NCBI GenBank assembly: GCA_023409795.1
Contig: JAEYQX010000108.1
Coordinates: forward strand, 1 to 10,443
Length of the DNA: 10,443 nucleotides
Direction: 5' to 3'
From: Pseudomonadota bacterium
Lineage (GTDB): Bacteria > Pseudomonadota > Alphaproteobacteria > Caulobacterales > Caulobacteraceae
In this document: positions 1-7,925 of the stretch, piece by piece
Numbering within the stretch: position 1 is the first letter of the stretch
Layout: each line of letters starts with the position of its first letter
Notes under the pieces: generated by a model
Databases searched by the model: none
What the model was told of the DNA's origin: nothing
Seen by the model: the letters and a program-made list of their open reading frames with translations, nothing else
Translations under genes and position numbers: made by a program

Positions 1-595
1 GATCAAGATCTTCTCCTGGATCGCCACCATGTGGGGCGGCTCGATCGAGTTCAAGACTCCGATGGTCTGGGCGATGGGATTCATCTTCCTGTTCACCATC
101 GGCGGCGTCACCGGCGTGGTACTCGCCAATGCCGCGGTCGATCGTGCAATGCACGACACCTATTACGTCGTGGCGCATTTCCACTACACGATGTCGCTCG
201 GCGCCACCTTCGGCATCTTTGCCGGCTGGTATTACTGGTTCCCGAAAATCACCGGCTACATGTATTCCGAAACGCTCGGAAAGGTGCATTTCTGGCTCGC
301 CTTTATCGGCGCGAACCTGATCTTCTTCCCGCAGCACTTCCTCGGCATGGCGGGGATGCCGCGGCGCATCGCCGATTATCCGGATGCCTATGCGGGATGG
401 AATTATATCTCGTCGATCGGCTCGTATGTGTTCTTCGCCGGGTTGATCGTGTTCTTCTATGCAATGGCAATGGCGTTCCGGCACAAAGTGGCCGCGGGCG
501 ACAATCCGTGGGGCGCGGGCGCCACCACGCTGGAATGGACGCTGTCCTCGCCGCCGCCCTTCCATCAGTTCGAGAAGCTGCCGCTGATCAAGTGA
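1..595 (+). CDS. ctaD: Cytochrome c oxidase subunit I, C-terminal part (5' end outside window)
   Basis: This is the 3' end of the gene for the catalytic subunit of the aa3-type cytochrome c oxidase, which reduces O2 and pumps protons in the inner membrane. Reading frame 2 is open from the window edge to TGA at 593-595, giving about 197 residues. Visible family signatures are the VDRAMHDTYYVVAHFHYTMS segment, whose HFH pair corresponds to the heme a3 and heme a ligands near the end of helix X, then NLIFFPQHFLGMAGMPRR and YPDAYAGWN. At least three hydrophobic helices follow one another, and the end TLEWTLSSPPPFHQFE is typical of alphaproteobacterial CtaD. The start and the CuB ligands lie upstream of the window. 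No assembly gene (ctaB, ctaG) or ctaE follows; the next gene converges on it. Codon use is mixed (by hand, Ala about 12 GCC, 9 GCG, 3 GCA), unlike the right part of the window. The identity is certain. Confidence 0.96.
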   Translation, partial: IKIFSWIATMWGGSIEFKTPMVWAMGFIFLFTIGGVTGVVLANAAVDRAMHDTYYVVAHFHYTMSLGATFGIFAGWYYWFPKITGYMYSETLGKVHFWLAFIGANLIFFPQHFLGMAGMPRRIADYPDAYAGWNYISSIGSYVFFAGLIVFFYAMAMAFRHKVAAGDNPWGAGATTLEWTLSSPPPFHQFEKLPLIK

Positions 596-643
596 GAAAG
601 GAACGAACCGCGCCGGCCATTGGCAGGCCTGGTCACACCGCAT

Positions 644-1012
644 TCATCGCACGGTCGCTTCGACCTCGACCTGGTACCGGCGGGCGACGGACGATTCCCA
701 CGGCCTGCGGTAGACGAAGGTGATGCTGGCATTCCCGGGGGTGGCAGCCTCGATGCTCCAGCGATGGACGCCGGGCGCACCCGGCAGCGGCTTGTCGCCT
801 CCCTTGTGCGAAAAGCCGCGGTCGTCGATGTGCACGATGGAAAGATTTGAGCTCGCTTGAGCGTCGATCGCCCAGCGATACCCGGTCGTTGGGTTCTCCT
901 CAAGCTCGATGGGCGCCTGCTGGCCAACCGCAAGCTTCAAGGTCTGGTCGGCGGCGTGAGCCGCGCCGTTGACAAAGGCAGTCAACGCGAATGCGAGACA
1001 TAGACGATTCAT
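644..1012 (-). CDS. Exported chagasin-like (MEROPS I42) cysteine-peptidase inhibitor
   Basis: A 122-residue protein that probably inhibits papain-like cysteine peptidases in the periplasm. Residues 1-20 look like a Sec signal peptide ending AHA before ADQ. The mature part carries all three loops of the family in order: NPTTGY (40-45) followed by RW, GAPGVHRW (78-85), and RPWE (103-106) after a beta-strand ending FVY. These loops enter the target active-site cleft in chagasin. The ATG at 1012 was chosen because it places the signal peptide at the N terminus; the frame stays open upstream to 1060, but that would overlap the end of pyrG and bury the signal. It lies 13 bp after the pyrG stop on the same strand and may be cotranscribed with it, although I see no clear Shine-Dalgarno site. 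Codons such as CTA, TTG, ACT and CGT fit the left part of the window. No target peptidase is visible nearby. The family is well supported; the target is unknown. Confidence 0.85.
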   Translation of the reverse strand: MNRLCLAFALTAFVNGAAHAADQTLKLAVGQQAPIELEENPTTGYRWAIDAQASSNLSIVHIDDRGFSHKGGDKPLPGAPGVHRWSIEAATPGNASITFVYRRPWESSVARRYQVEVEATVR

Positions 1013-1025
1013 CTGGCGATACGCA

Positions 1026-2675
<1,650 letters not shown>

Positions 2676-2746
2676 GGGCGGACACCTTACTCCATGATTC
2701 GCGTCAGCAGCATGGCTGCACGCGAAGAAACTGTTGAACACATAAA
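2676..2746 (-). promoter_or_regulatory. pyrG leader and presumed promoter region
   Basis: The 71 bp between the secG terminator and the pyrG ATG must hold any promoter private to pyrG. I see a purine-rich ribosome binding site (GGAGTAAGG on the minus strand) ahead of the start and a 13-bp dyad (arms GCAGC/GCTGC, 2707-2719). I could not identify convincing -35 and -10 hexamers, nor an attenuator of the type known for pyrG in Firmicutes. Confidence 0.3.
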
Positions 2747-2774
2747 GAAAAGCGCGCCCGAAGACGCGCTTTTC
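2747..2774 (-). terminator. Rho-independent terminator after secG
   Basis: A perfect 10-bp stem (arms GAAAAGCGCG and CGCGCTTTTC) encloses eight bases. On the minus strand these read TCTTCGGG, so the stem can extend by a T-G wobble and a C-G pair to a C(UUCG)G tetraloop, one of the most stable RNA loops. The minus-strand transcript then runs into TTTATG, and the 3' arm itself ends in TTTTC. It lies 25 bp after the secG stop and 71 bp before the pyrG start, so it should end or reduce transcription from secG into pyrG. A run of six A on the other side means it could also work in the plus direction only weakly. Confidence 0.8.
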
Positions 2775-2799
2775 AAAAAAGCTGAGTGGTAGCCGAGGC

Positions 2800-3204
2800 T
2801 TATTGTGCCGGGGCACCCGAGAGGCTGGATTCCAGGTCGTCCAGCGACGGGGCGGCCGGCTGGGCCGGAGCCGGAGCGGCCGGCTGGGCCGGGGCTTCCG
2901 AAGTCGCGATCTCGTCGATGGCCAGGGCCCCCACGGCATCGGCGTCGATCACCGAGCGCGAGGCGCGGTCATAGTTGCCGGCGACGGTCAGGCTGATGGC
3001 GCAGACGAAGAAGGCCACGGCCAGGATCGAGGTGACCTTGGTCAGCAGGTTGCCGGCACCGCGAGCGGTCATGAAGCCCGAAGGCCCACCTCCCATGCCC
3101 AGGGCACCGCCCTCGGAGCGTTGCAGCAGGATCACGGCCGTCAGGGCAACCGAGATCAGGATCATGGCGACGAGAAGGATGGTCAGGAGCATGGTGTCAA
3201 TCAT
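2800..3204 (-). CDS. secG: Preprotein translocase subunit SecG
   Basis: SecG is the small auxiliary subunit of the SecYEG protein-export channel in the inner membrane. The 134-residue protein has two hydrophobic helices, about residues 4-26 and 54-75, joined by the conserved loop LLQRSEGGALGMGGG (26-40), which is diagnostic for SecG. The C-terminal 55 residues are an alanine- and proline-rich tail containing two copies of an AQPAAP unit, as is common in alphaproteobacterial SecG. Two ATG codons are possible, at 3204 and at 3192 (MLLTILL); neither has a strong ribosome binding site and the family usually begins close to the first helix, so the shorter form of 130 residues is equally likely. 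It lies 96 bp after tpiA on the same strand, a common gene order in alphaproteobacteria, and is followed by a strong hairpin terminator. Confidence 0.95.
   Translation of the reverse strand: MIDTMLLTILLVAMILISVALTAVILLQRSEGGALGMGGGPSGFMTARGAGNLLTKVTSILAVAFFVCAISLTVAGNYDRASRSVIDADAVGALAIDEIATSEAPAQPAAPAPAQPAAPSLDDLESSLSGAPAQ
2852..2892 (-). repeat. Tandem 17-bp repeat in the secG tail
   Basis: The 17-bp sequence gcggccggctgggccgg occurs at 2852-2868 and again at 2876-2892, a 24-bp (8-codon) period. It encodes the repeated AQPAAP unit of the SecG C-terminal tail. It is probably a slippage-type duplication in a low-complexity, unconstrained region. Confidence 0.75.
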
Positions 3205-3300
3205 GTGGGCGCGAAACTGCGCCGATCAAGCGGCGGCGTCTAACACCGATGGGGCACCGGAGCAAACGCCAACCTTGAATGGGCCCTAATTGTCGCGACT

Positions 3301-4050
3301 TCAAGCCGCGCGGATGATCCCGAGGAAGTCGTCGGCCTTGAGAGATGCGCCGCCGACCAGGGCACCGCCCACCTCGCGCACGGCCAGGATCTCGGCTGCG
3401 TTCGACGGCTTGACCGAGCCGCCATAGAGGATCGGCGCGGTCTCACCGCCCTGCCCCAGCCTGGCCACCATGGCGGCGCGCACGGCGACATGGACTTCCT
3501 CGATCTGCTCCAGCGTCGGCGTCAGGCCGGTGCCGATGGCCCAGATCGGCTCATAGGCCACGGCAAAGGCCTTGCCCGCCAGGCTGGCCGGCAGCGAGCC
3601 GGAGACCTGGCGGCTGACCACCTCGACCGCCTGCCCCGCTTCACGCTCGGCCAGGGTCTCGCCAATGCAGATGATGGGCTCGAGGCCCGCAGCCAGGGCC
3701 GCCTCGACCTTGGCGGCAACGTCGGCATCGGTCTCGCCGAAGCCGGCGCGGCGCTCGGAGTGGCCCAGGATCACCAGGCTGGCCCCTGCGTCGGCCAGCA
3801 TCTGGCCCGAGACCGAGCCGGTGAAGGCACCCGATTCCGCGGCATGGCAGTCCTGGCCGCCCAGCTCGACCGCCGAATCAGCGAGGGTCCGGCCCATCCG
3901 CTCGATCAGGGTCGCGGGCGGGCACAGGGCCACGCGACAGTTTGCAGCCTCGGCTTTCAGCGCCTGTGCCAGGGCTTCGGCCTCGCCCAGGCTTGCGCCC
4001 AGACCGTTCATTTTCCAGTTGCCAGCAACCAGCTTCACAGATTGTTTCAT
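3301..4050 (-). CDS. tpiA: Triosephosphate isomerase
   Basis: TpiA interconverts dihydroxyacetone phosphate and glyceraldehyde 3-phosphate in glycolysis and gluconeogenesis, in the cytoplasm. The 249-residue length is normal for this TIM barrel. All hallmark residues are present: Asn11 and Lys13 in GNWKMNG, the electrophile His97 in LGHSERR, the catalytic base Glu167 in AYEPIWAIGTG, which continues into the flexible loop 6, and the phosphate-binding segments YGGSV (209-213) and LVGGASL (231-237). The ATG at 4050 precedes the conserved N terminus directly and has AGGCGG just upstream. It is the first gene of a minus-strand group followed by secG 96 bp later, and it is divergent from ppiD across a 131-bp promoter region. 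Confidence 0.98.
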   Translation of the reverse strand: MKQSVKLVAGNWKMNGLGASLGEAEALAQALKAEAANCRVALCPPATLIERMGRTLADSAVELGGQDCHAAESGAFTGSVSGQMLADAGASLVILGHSERRAGFGETDADVAAKVEAALAAGLEPIICIGETLAEREAGQAVEVVSRQVSGSLPASLAGKAFAVAYEPIWAIGTGLTPTLEQIEEVHVAVRAAMVARLGQGGETAPILYGGSVKPSNAAEILAVREVGGALVGGASLKADDFLGIIRAA

Positions 4051-4104
4051 GCCGCCTGTTTAGGCAGACCGCTCAAAGAAGCCAAGATGTTGGCCGCCGT
4101 CGGC

Positions 4105-4134
4105 TTGCGGCCACGCCTGAACTGCCCCTATACC
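4105..4134 (+). promoter_or_regulatory. Possible sigma-70-type promoter for ppiD-trpE
   Basis: Within the 131-bp divergent region between tpiA and ppiD, TTGCGG (4105-4110) and TATACC (4129-4134) are separated by 18 bp, a plausible housekeeping promoter ending 47 bp before the ppiD ATG. It would drive both ppiD and the overlapping trpE. The opposite-strand promoter for tpiA must lie in the same stretch; on that strand TTGGCT, 14 bp, then CCTAAAC is a weak candidate very near the tpiA start. Both are sequence-match guesses only. Confidence 0.3.
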
Positions 4135-4181
4135 CCTGACCAAAGCGCTCTTTTACGCTGGCCTCTGCAGGTTCTTTCTCG

Positions 4182-6089
4182 ATGATCTCCCTGTTCCGCG
4201 ACTTCGCCAAATCGAAATGGGCTGCGGGCCTGTTCGCGCTGATCATTCTCAGCTTCCTGATTGTCGGGGCGCAGTCTGACGTCTTCTCGAACCTGGGGCC
4301 GCGTCATGTGATCGACGCCGGCGACCGCAGTGTAGATTCGGTGCGTTTCCGCGGCGACTTCGAGCGCGAGCGCGCCTCGCTGCAGGAAGAAGCCGGTCGC
4401 CCGGTCTCGTTCGACGACATGGTCGCCGAGAACCTGCACACCCGCTACCTTGAGGTCCACACCCAGCGCCTGGGCTTCCTGGACTGGGCCTGGAAGGCGG
4501 GCATCCGCCCCGGCAAGGAGCTGGTCTTCAAGGAGATCCGGCGCATCCCGGCCTTCTTCAACCAGATCACCGGCCAGTTTGACCAGGACCTGTATGAACA
4601 GGCCCTGGCCCAGCAGAACCTGACCTCCGAAATGCTGGAGCAGGACCTGCGCGACCAGTACATCATCAGCCAGTTCAGCGCGGGCGTCTTTGCCGGCGCC
4701 CGCGTGCCGCGCATCTATGGTGCCCTGCTGGCCGGCCAGGCCCTGGAGACCCGTGACGGCAAGTGGTTCACCCTGACCCCGGCCATGGTGGGTGCCACCC
4801 CGGCCCCGACCGAGGAACAGCTGACCGCCTTCATCAAGGAAAACGAAGCCCAGCTGCGGATGCCCGAGTTCCGCACGGCCTCGATCGTCCTGTTCACGCC
4901 CGGTGCCAACGAAAGCCTGCCCGCCGTCTCGGAAGAGCGCATCAACGAGCGTTTCGAGTTCAAGAAAGACAGCCTGTCCCAACCTGAGCGCCGCACCTTC
5001 GTCACCCTGACCGTGCCGACCAGGGCTGCCGCCGACCAGATCGCCGCCGACCTGCGCGCCGGCAAGGCTGTCAGCGAGGTCGCCACCGCCAACAAGATCC
5101 AGGCCGTGCCCTATCGCGACACGCCGCGCTCGGCCGTGGGCGACCCGGCCATCGCCACGGGCGTGTTCGACCTGAACGCCAACCAGGTGTCTGATCCGAT
5201 CCAGGGCCGCGTCGGCTTTACCGTGGCCCAGGTGACCGGCATCTCTGCCGCCGCCCCCGCCACCCTGGCAACCGTGCGCCCGCAACTGCTCGCCGAGCTG
5301 CGCGCCGAGGACGTCAAGGCTGCCGCCTATGCCAAGGTCGAGAAGTTCGAGGCGGCCCGCAACGAAGGCAAGTCCATCGCCGATGCCGCCGCCGCCGCCG
5401 GTGCCCGCATCATCACCCTGCCGCCCTTCACCAAGGAGGGCCAGATGGCCAATGGCCAGCCGCTGAACGCCCCGCGCCAGGTGCTGGACACCACCTACAC
5501 CCTCAGCAAGGGCGGTGAGAGCGACCTGATCGATGCCGGCGAAGGCCAGTATTTCGCCGTTCGCCTGGACGACATCCGCCCCTCGGCCCTGCCGGAACTG
5601 GCTGAAATCCGCCAGCCGCTGACCCAGATGTGGATGCAGCGCGAAACCCAGCGTCGCATCTCGACCAAGGCCGAGGAACTGGCCCAGCGCGTGCGCGGCG
5701 GCGAAGCCATCGCCACCGTCGCCGCCTCGGTCAACGCACCCCTGGTCACCCGCACCGGCGTCCAGCAAAGCCAGGACAGCCAGGCGGAACTGGGCGATGC
5801 CGTGCTGCGCGGCCTGTTCGGCCAGGGCAAGGGCCAGGTCTTCTCCGGTGCTGGTCAGAACGGCTATGTCATCGGTCAGGTGGACGCCATCACCCCCGCC
5901 GATCCGGCCGTCGCCGCGCCCCTGGTCGAGCAGATCCGCCCGCGCCTGACCCAGGACCTGGCCAATGGCCTGGCCCAGCAGGCCGTGATCTCGGGTGCCG
6001 CCCGCACCAAGGCCACCAATGACCCGGCCGCCGCCCTCAACGCCCTGGGCATCGACCCGGCCACAGCGTCCGCACCGCGTCCCCAATGA
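4182..6089 (+). CDS. ppiD: PpiD/SurA-like membrane-anchored periplasmic folding factor
   Basis: A 635-residue protein of the PpiD type: a chaperone anchored in the inner membrane that helps newly exported proteins fold at the Sec channel exit. A short basic N terminus (residues 1-13, SLFRDFAKSKW) is followed by one membrane helix (about 14-31), the PpiD topology. Residues about 60-230 are helical and match the SurA/PpiD N-terminal chaperone region. Residues about 280-354 resemble a parvulin domain (DLRAGKAVSEVA, then GVFDLNANQVSDPIQGRVGFTVAQV), but the usual GGDLG-type motif is not seen, so isomerase activity is doubtful, as for E. coli PpiD. The remainder is a long helical region rich in Ala and Gln. 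The ATG at 4182 gives the correct anchor. Its stop overlaps the trpE start as ATGA, which indicates coupling. The family is fairly sure; the symbol is by analogy. Confidence 0.85.
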   Translation: MISLFRDFAKSKWAAGLFALIILSFLIVGAQSDVFSNLGPRHVIDAGDRSVDSVRFRGDFERERASLQEEAGRPVSFDDMVAENLHTRYLEVHTQRLGFLDWAWKAGIRPGKELVFKEIRRIPAFFNQITGQFDQDLYEQALAQQNLTSEMLEQDLRDQYIISQFSAGVFAGARVPRIYGALLAGQALETRDGKWFTLTPAMVGATPAPTEEQLTAFIKENEAQLRMPEFRTASIVLFTPGANESLPAVSEERINERFEFKKDSLSQPERRTFVTLTVPTRAAADQIAADLRAGKAVSEVATANKIQAVPYRDTPRSAVGDPAIATGVFDLNANQVSDPIQGRVGFTVAQVTGISAAAPATLATVRPQLLAELRAEDVKAAAYAKVEKFEAARNEGKSIADAAAAAGARIITLPPFTKEGQMANGQPLNAPRQVLDTTYTLSKGGESDLIDAGEGQYFAVRLDDIRPSALPELAEIRQPLTQMWMQRETQRRISTKAEELAQRVRGGEAIATVAASVNAPLVTRTGVQQSQDSQAELGDAVLRGLFGQGKGQVFSGAGQNGYVIGQVDAITPADPAVAAPLVEQIRPRLTQDLANGLAQQAVISGAARTKATNDPAAALNALGIDPATASAPRPQ

Positions 6090-7627
6090 GCGGCGTCGAC
6101 GTTTCGGGTAGCCCGCGTGAGCGCTTCATTGCCGGACTGAAGTCGGGCCAGCCCCAGGTCGTCGTCCGTCGCCTGATCGACGACCTGGAGACCCCCGTCT
6201 CGGCCTTCCTCAAGGTGGGCCACGGCCGTCCCTACGCCAGCCTGCTGGAATCGGTGGAAGGCGGCGCGGTCAATGGTCGCTACTCGATCGTCACCCTCGA
6301 CCCCGACGTGGTCTGGCGCTGCCGCGATGGCCGTGCCGAGATTGCCCGGGGTCCGGCCATCCTTTCGGGCACCTTCACGCCCGAGACGGCTCCGGCCCTC
6401 CAATCCCTGCGCAGCCTGATCGCGGCCACCCGCTTTGACCTGCCCGAGGGCCTGCCGCCGATGGCTGCGGGCCTGTTCGGCGTCTTTGGCTATGACATGG
6501 TGCGCCTGCTGGAGCCGCTGGGCGAGGCCAATCCCGATCCGCTCAGCCTGCCGGACGCCGTCATGGCCCGCCCGTCGCTGGTGGCCATCTTCGACTCGGT
6601 AAAGCATGAGATTATCCTGATCGCCGCCGCCTATCCCGACACGGCGACGGATGCCGAAGCCGCCTTCGACGCCGCCCGGGCCCGTCTTGAAGCCTTTGAG
6701 GATCGGCTTCGCAGCCCTCTGCCAATCCAGCGCGAGGCCGAGCCCGTTGCTGCGCCTGCCTTCCATTCCGCGGTGGACCAGGCCGGCTTTTCCACCATGG
6801 TCGCCCGGGCCAAGGACTACATCGGCGCAGGCGATATCTTCCAGGTCGTGCTGGCGCACCGTTTCTCGGCCCCATGGGCTCAGGATCCGTTTGCCTTCTA
6901 CCGTGCCCTGCGCCGGGGCAATCCGTCGCCCTATCTGTTCTATCTGGACTATGTGGACTTCCAGCTGGCCGGTTCGAGCCCGGAAATCCTGGTCCGGCTG
7001 AAGGACGGTCGCGTCACCATCCGCCCGCTGGCGGGCACCCGTCCGCGCGGCGAAACGCCCGAAATGGACCGGGCGCTGGAAAGCGAGCTTCTGGCCGATC
7101 CCAAGGAGCGGGCCGAGCACCTGATGCTGCTGGACCTGGGCCGCAACGACGTTGGCCGGGTCTCGGTGCCGGGTTCGGTCGAGGTCACCGAAAGCTTCGT
7201 CGTCGAACGCTACAGCCAGGTCATGCACATCGTCTCGAACGTGAACGGCCAGGCTGATCCCAAGCTGGATGCCGTCGATACCCTTCTGGCCGCCCTGCCT
7301 GCGGGCACCCTGTCCGGAGCCCCCAAGGTCCGGGCCATGGAGATCATCGACGAGCTGGAGACCGAAAAGCGCGGCGTCGGCTATGGCGGCGGCGTGGGCT
7401 ATATCTCGGCCAATGGCGAGGCGGACATCTGCATCGTCCTGCGCACGGCCATGTTCGCCCAGGACCAGATCTTTGTTCAGGCCGGTGCCGGTGTCGTCGC
7501 CGACAGCGATCCTGCGGCCGAATATGCCGAGACCCTGGCCAAGGCCATGGCCCCGATGAAGGCGGCCGGGGAAGCGTGGCGGTTCACGTCCACCACGCGC
7601 GGCCACGTCAACTCAAGCAAGAACTAG
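6086..7627 (+). CDS. trpE: Anthranilate synthase component I
   Basis: TrpE converts chorismate to anthranilate using ammonia delivered by TrpG, the first committed step of tryptophan synthesis. The protein is 513 residues, normal length. LLES at 53-56 is the element that binds tryptophan for feedback inhibition in TrpE proteins. The chorismate-binding domain spans about 235-490, with GSSPE (296-300), RPLAGTRPRG (313-322), DLGRNDVGRV (350-359), PAGTLSGAPK (405-414) and GAGVVADSDP (467-476). The ATG at 6086 overlaps the ppiD TGA by four bases, so translation is probably coupled and there is no room for a trp leader or attenuator directly before trpE. The partner gene trpG begins 298 bp after the stop, with a small antisense gene in between. 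Its TAG stop shares the tetranucleotide CTAG with the stop of that antisense gene. Confidence 0.98.
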   Translation: MSGVDVSGSPRERFIAGLKSGQPQVVVRRLIDDLETPVSAFLKVGHGRPYASLLESVEGGAVNGRYSIVTLDPDVVWRCRDGRAEIARGPAILSGTFTPETAPALQSLRSLIAATRFDLPEGLPPMAAGLFGVFGYDMVRLLEPLGEANPDPLSLPDAVMARPSLVAIFDSVKHEIILIAAAYPDTATDAEAAFDAARARLEAFEDRLRSPLPIQREAEPVAAPAFHSAVDQAGFSTMVARAKDYIGAGDIFQVVLAHRFSAPWAQDPFAFYRALRRGNPSPYLFYLDYVDFQLAGSSPEILVRLKDGRVTIRPLAGTRPRGETPEMDRALESELLADPKERAEHLMLLDLGRNDVGRVSVPGSVEVTESFVVERYSQVMHIVSNVNGQADPKLDAVDTLLAALPAGTLSGAPKVRAMEIIDELETEKRGVGYGGGVGYISANGEADICIVLRTAMFAQDQIFVQAGAGVVADSDPAAEYAETLAKAMAPMKAAGEAWRFTSTTRGHVNSSKN

Positions 7628-7812
7628 GGCGTGGAAGTCGTGGTCCCCTTATCCATACTCGTGGCGGGACCCACTACCATGGTGCCAGCCAGCATCACCG
7701 CTGTTACAGCGGCAAAGGCGGCTGCAGCCAGCAGGCGCAGCGATTGGGGTTTTTCGGCGGGCGGCTCGTGGAGCATGGCCCGGGCGACGCGGATAGCAGT
7801 TTTAGCAGTCAA
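7624..7812 (-). CDS. Small single-helix membrane protein, unknown function
   Basis: A 62-residue reading frame on the strand opposite to the trp genes, filling most of the trpE-trpG gap. Residues 1-25 are basic and hydrophilic, about 27-48 (LLAAAAFAAVTAVMLAGTMVV) form one clear hydrophobic helix, and a short polar tail follows rich in Thr and Ser. The start codon would be TTG at 7812, supported by GGAAG nine bases upstream; the only internal alternative near the start is ATG at 7776, which would give 50 residues and lacks a ribosome binding site. It is convergent with trpE and their stops share CTAG (7624-7627). It is divergent from trpG across 113 bp. I do not recognise the family. The gap cannot be explained by any other gene, and the helix with basic flank argues that it is real, but short frames in GC-rich DNA can arise by chance. 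Confidence 0.55.
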   Translation of the reverse strand: MTAKTAIRVARAMLHEPPAEKPQSLRLLAAAAFAAVTAVMLAGTMVVGPATSMDKGTTTSTP

Positions 7813-7925
7813 GACGGATTTCTTCCGATGGCGATGCTGCAGTGTCGCTCTGAGTCTTTAACGTCCGCTTTCCAACGGCCCCGGCCTGCGCATTTGCCGG
7901 TGCCCTTCGATCCAAGAAGCCTGCC
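7813..7925. promoter_or_regulatory. Divergent spacer before trpG, with a stem-loop
   Basis: These 113 bp separate the small antisense gene from trpG and should carry the promoter of the former and perhaps one for trpGDC. An imperfect 9-bp stem (arms 7877-7885 and 7896-7904, one mismatch, 10-base loop) ends 21 bp before the trpG ATG. No T-run follows, so it is not an intrinsic terminator, and no Trp-rich leader peptide is present. I found no convincing promoter hexamers. A GAGTC site (7852-7856) matches the GANTC target of the CcrM methylase. Confidence 0.3.

Noticed and set aside
596..643. Bidirectional terminator between ctaD and the convergent inhibitor gene
   Set aside because: Only a 4-bp GGCC repeat pair is present, without a usable stem or T-run.
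2707..2719. 13-bp dyad (GCAGC-ATG-GCTGC) in the pyrG leader as an operator
   Set aside because: The 5-bp arms are expected by chance in GC-rich DNA and no known regulator site matches.
3205..3300. Promoter for secG in the tpiA-secG gap
   Set aside because: TTGGCG and GTTAGAC occur on the minus strand but the spacing does not fit a sigma-70 or Caulobacter-type promoter. Apart from this I see nothing in these 96 bp.
4092..4112. Six-bp GC-rich inverted repeat (GGCCGC/GCGGCC) in the tpiA-ppiD divergent region
   Set aside because: It is short and made only of G and C, with no recognisable operator sequence. It overlaps the proposed ppiD -35 only marginally.
4128..7606. Very long open frames on the minus strand opposite ppiD and trpE (652 and 576 codons)
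   Set aside because: They lie antisense to two well-recognised genes, their translations are low-complexity Gly, Asp, Gln and Leu-rich text without any family motif, and such frames follow from third-position G/C bias.
7852..7856. GANTC (CcrM) sites near gene starts, such as 7852-7856 and 2696-2700, as cell-cycle control elements
   Set aside because: Such sites are scattered through the window, also inside genes, and these two show no special arrangement.
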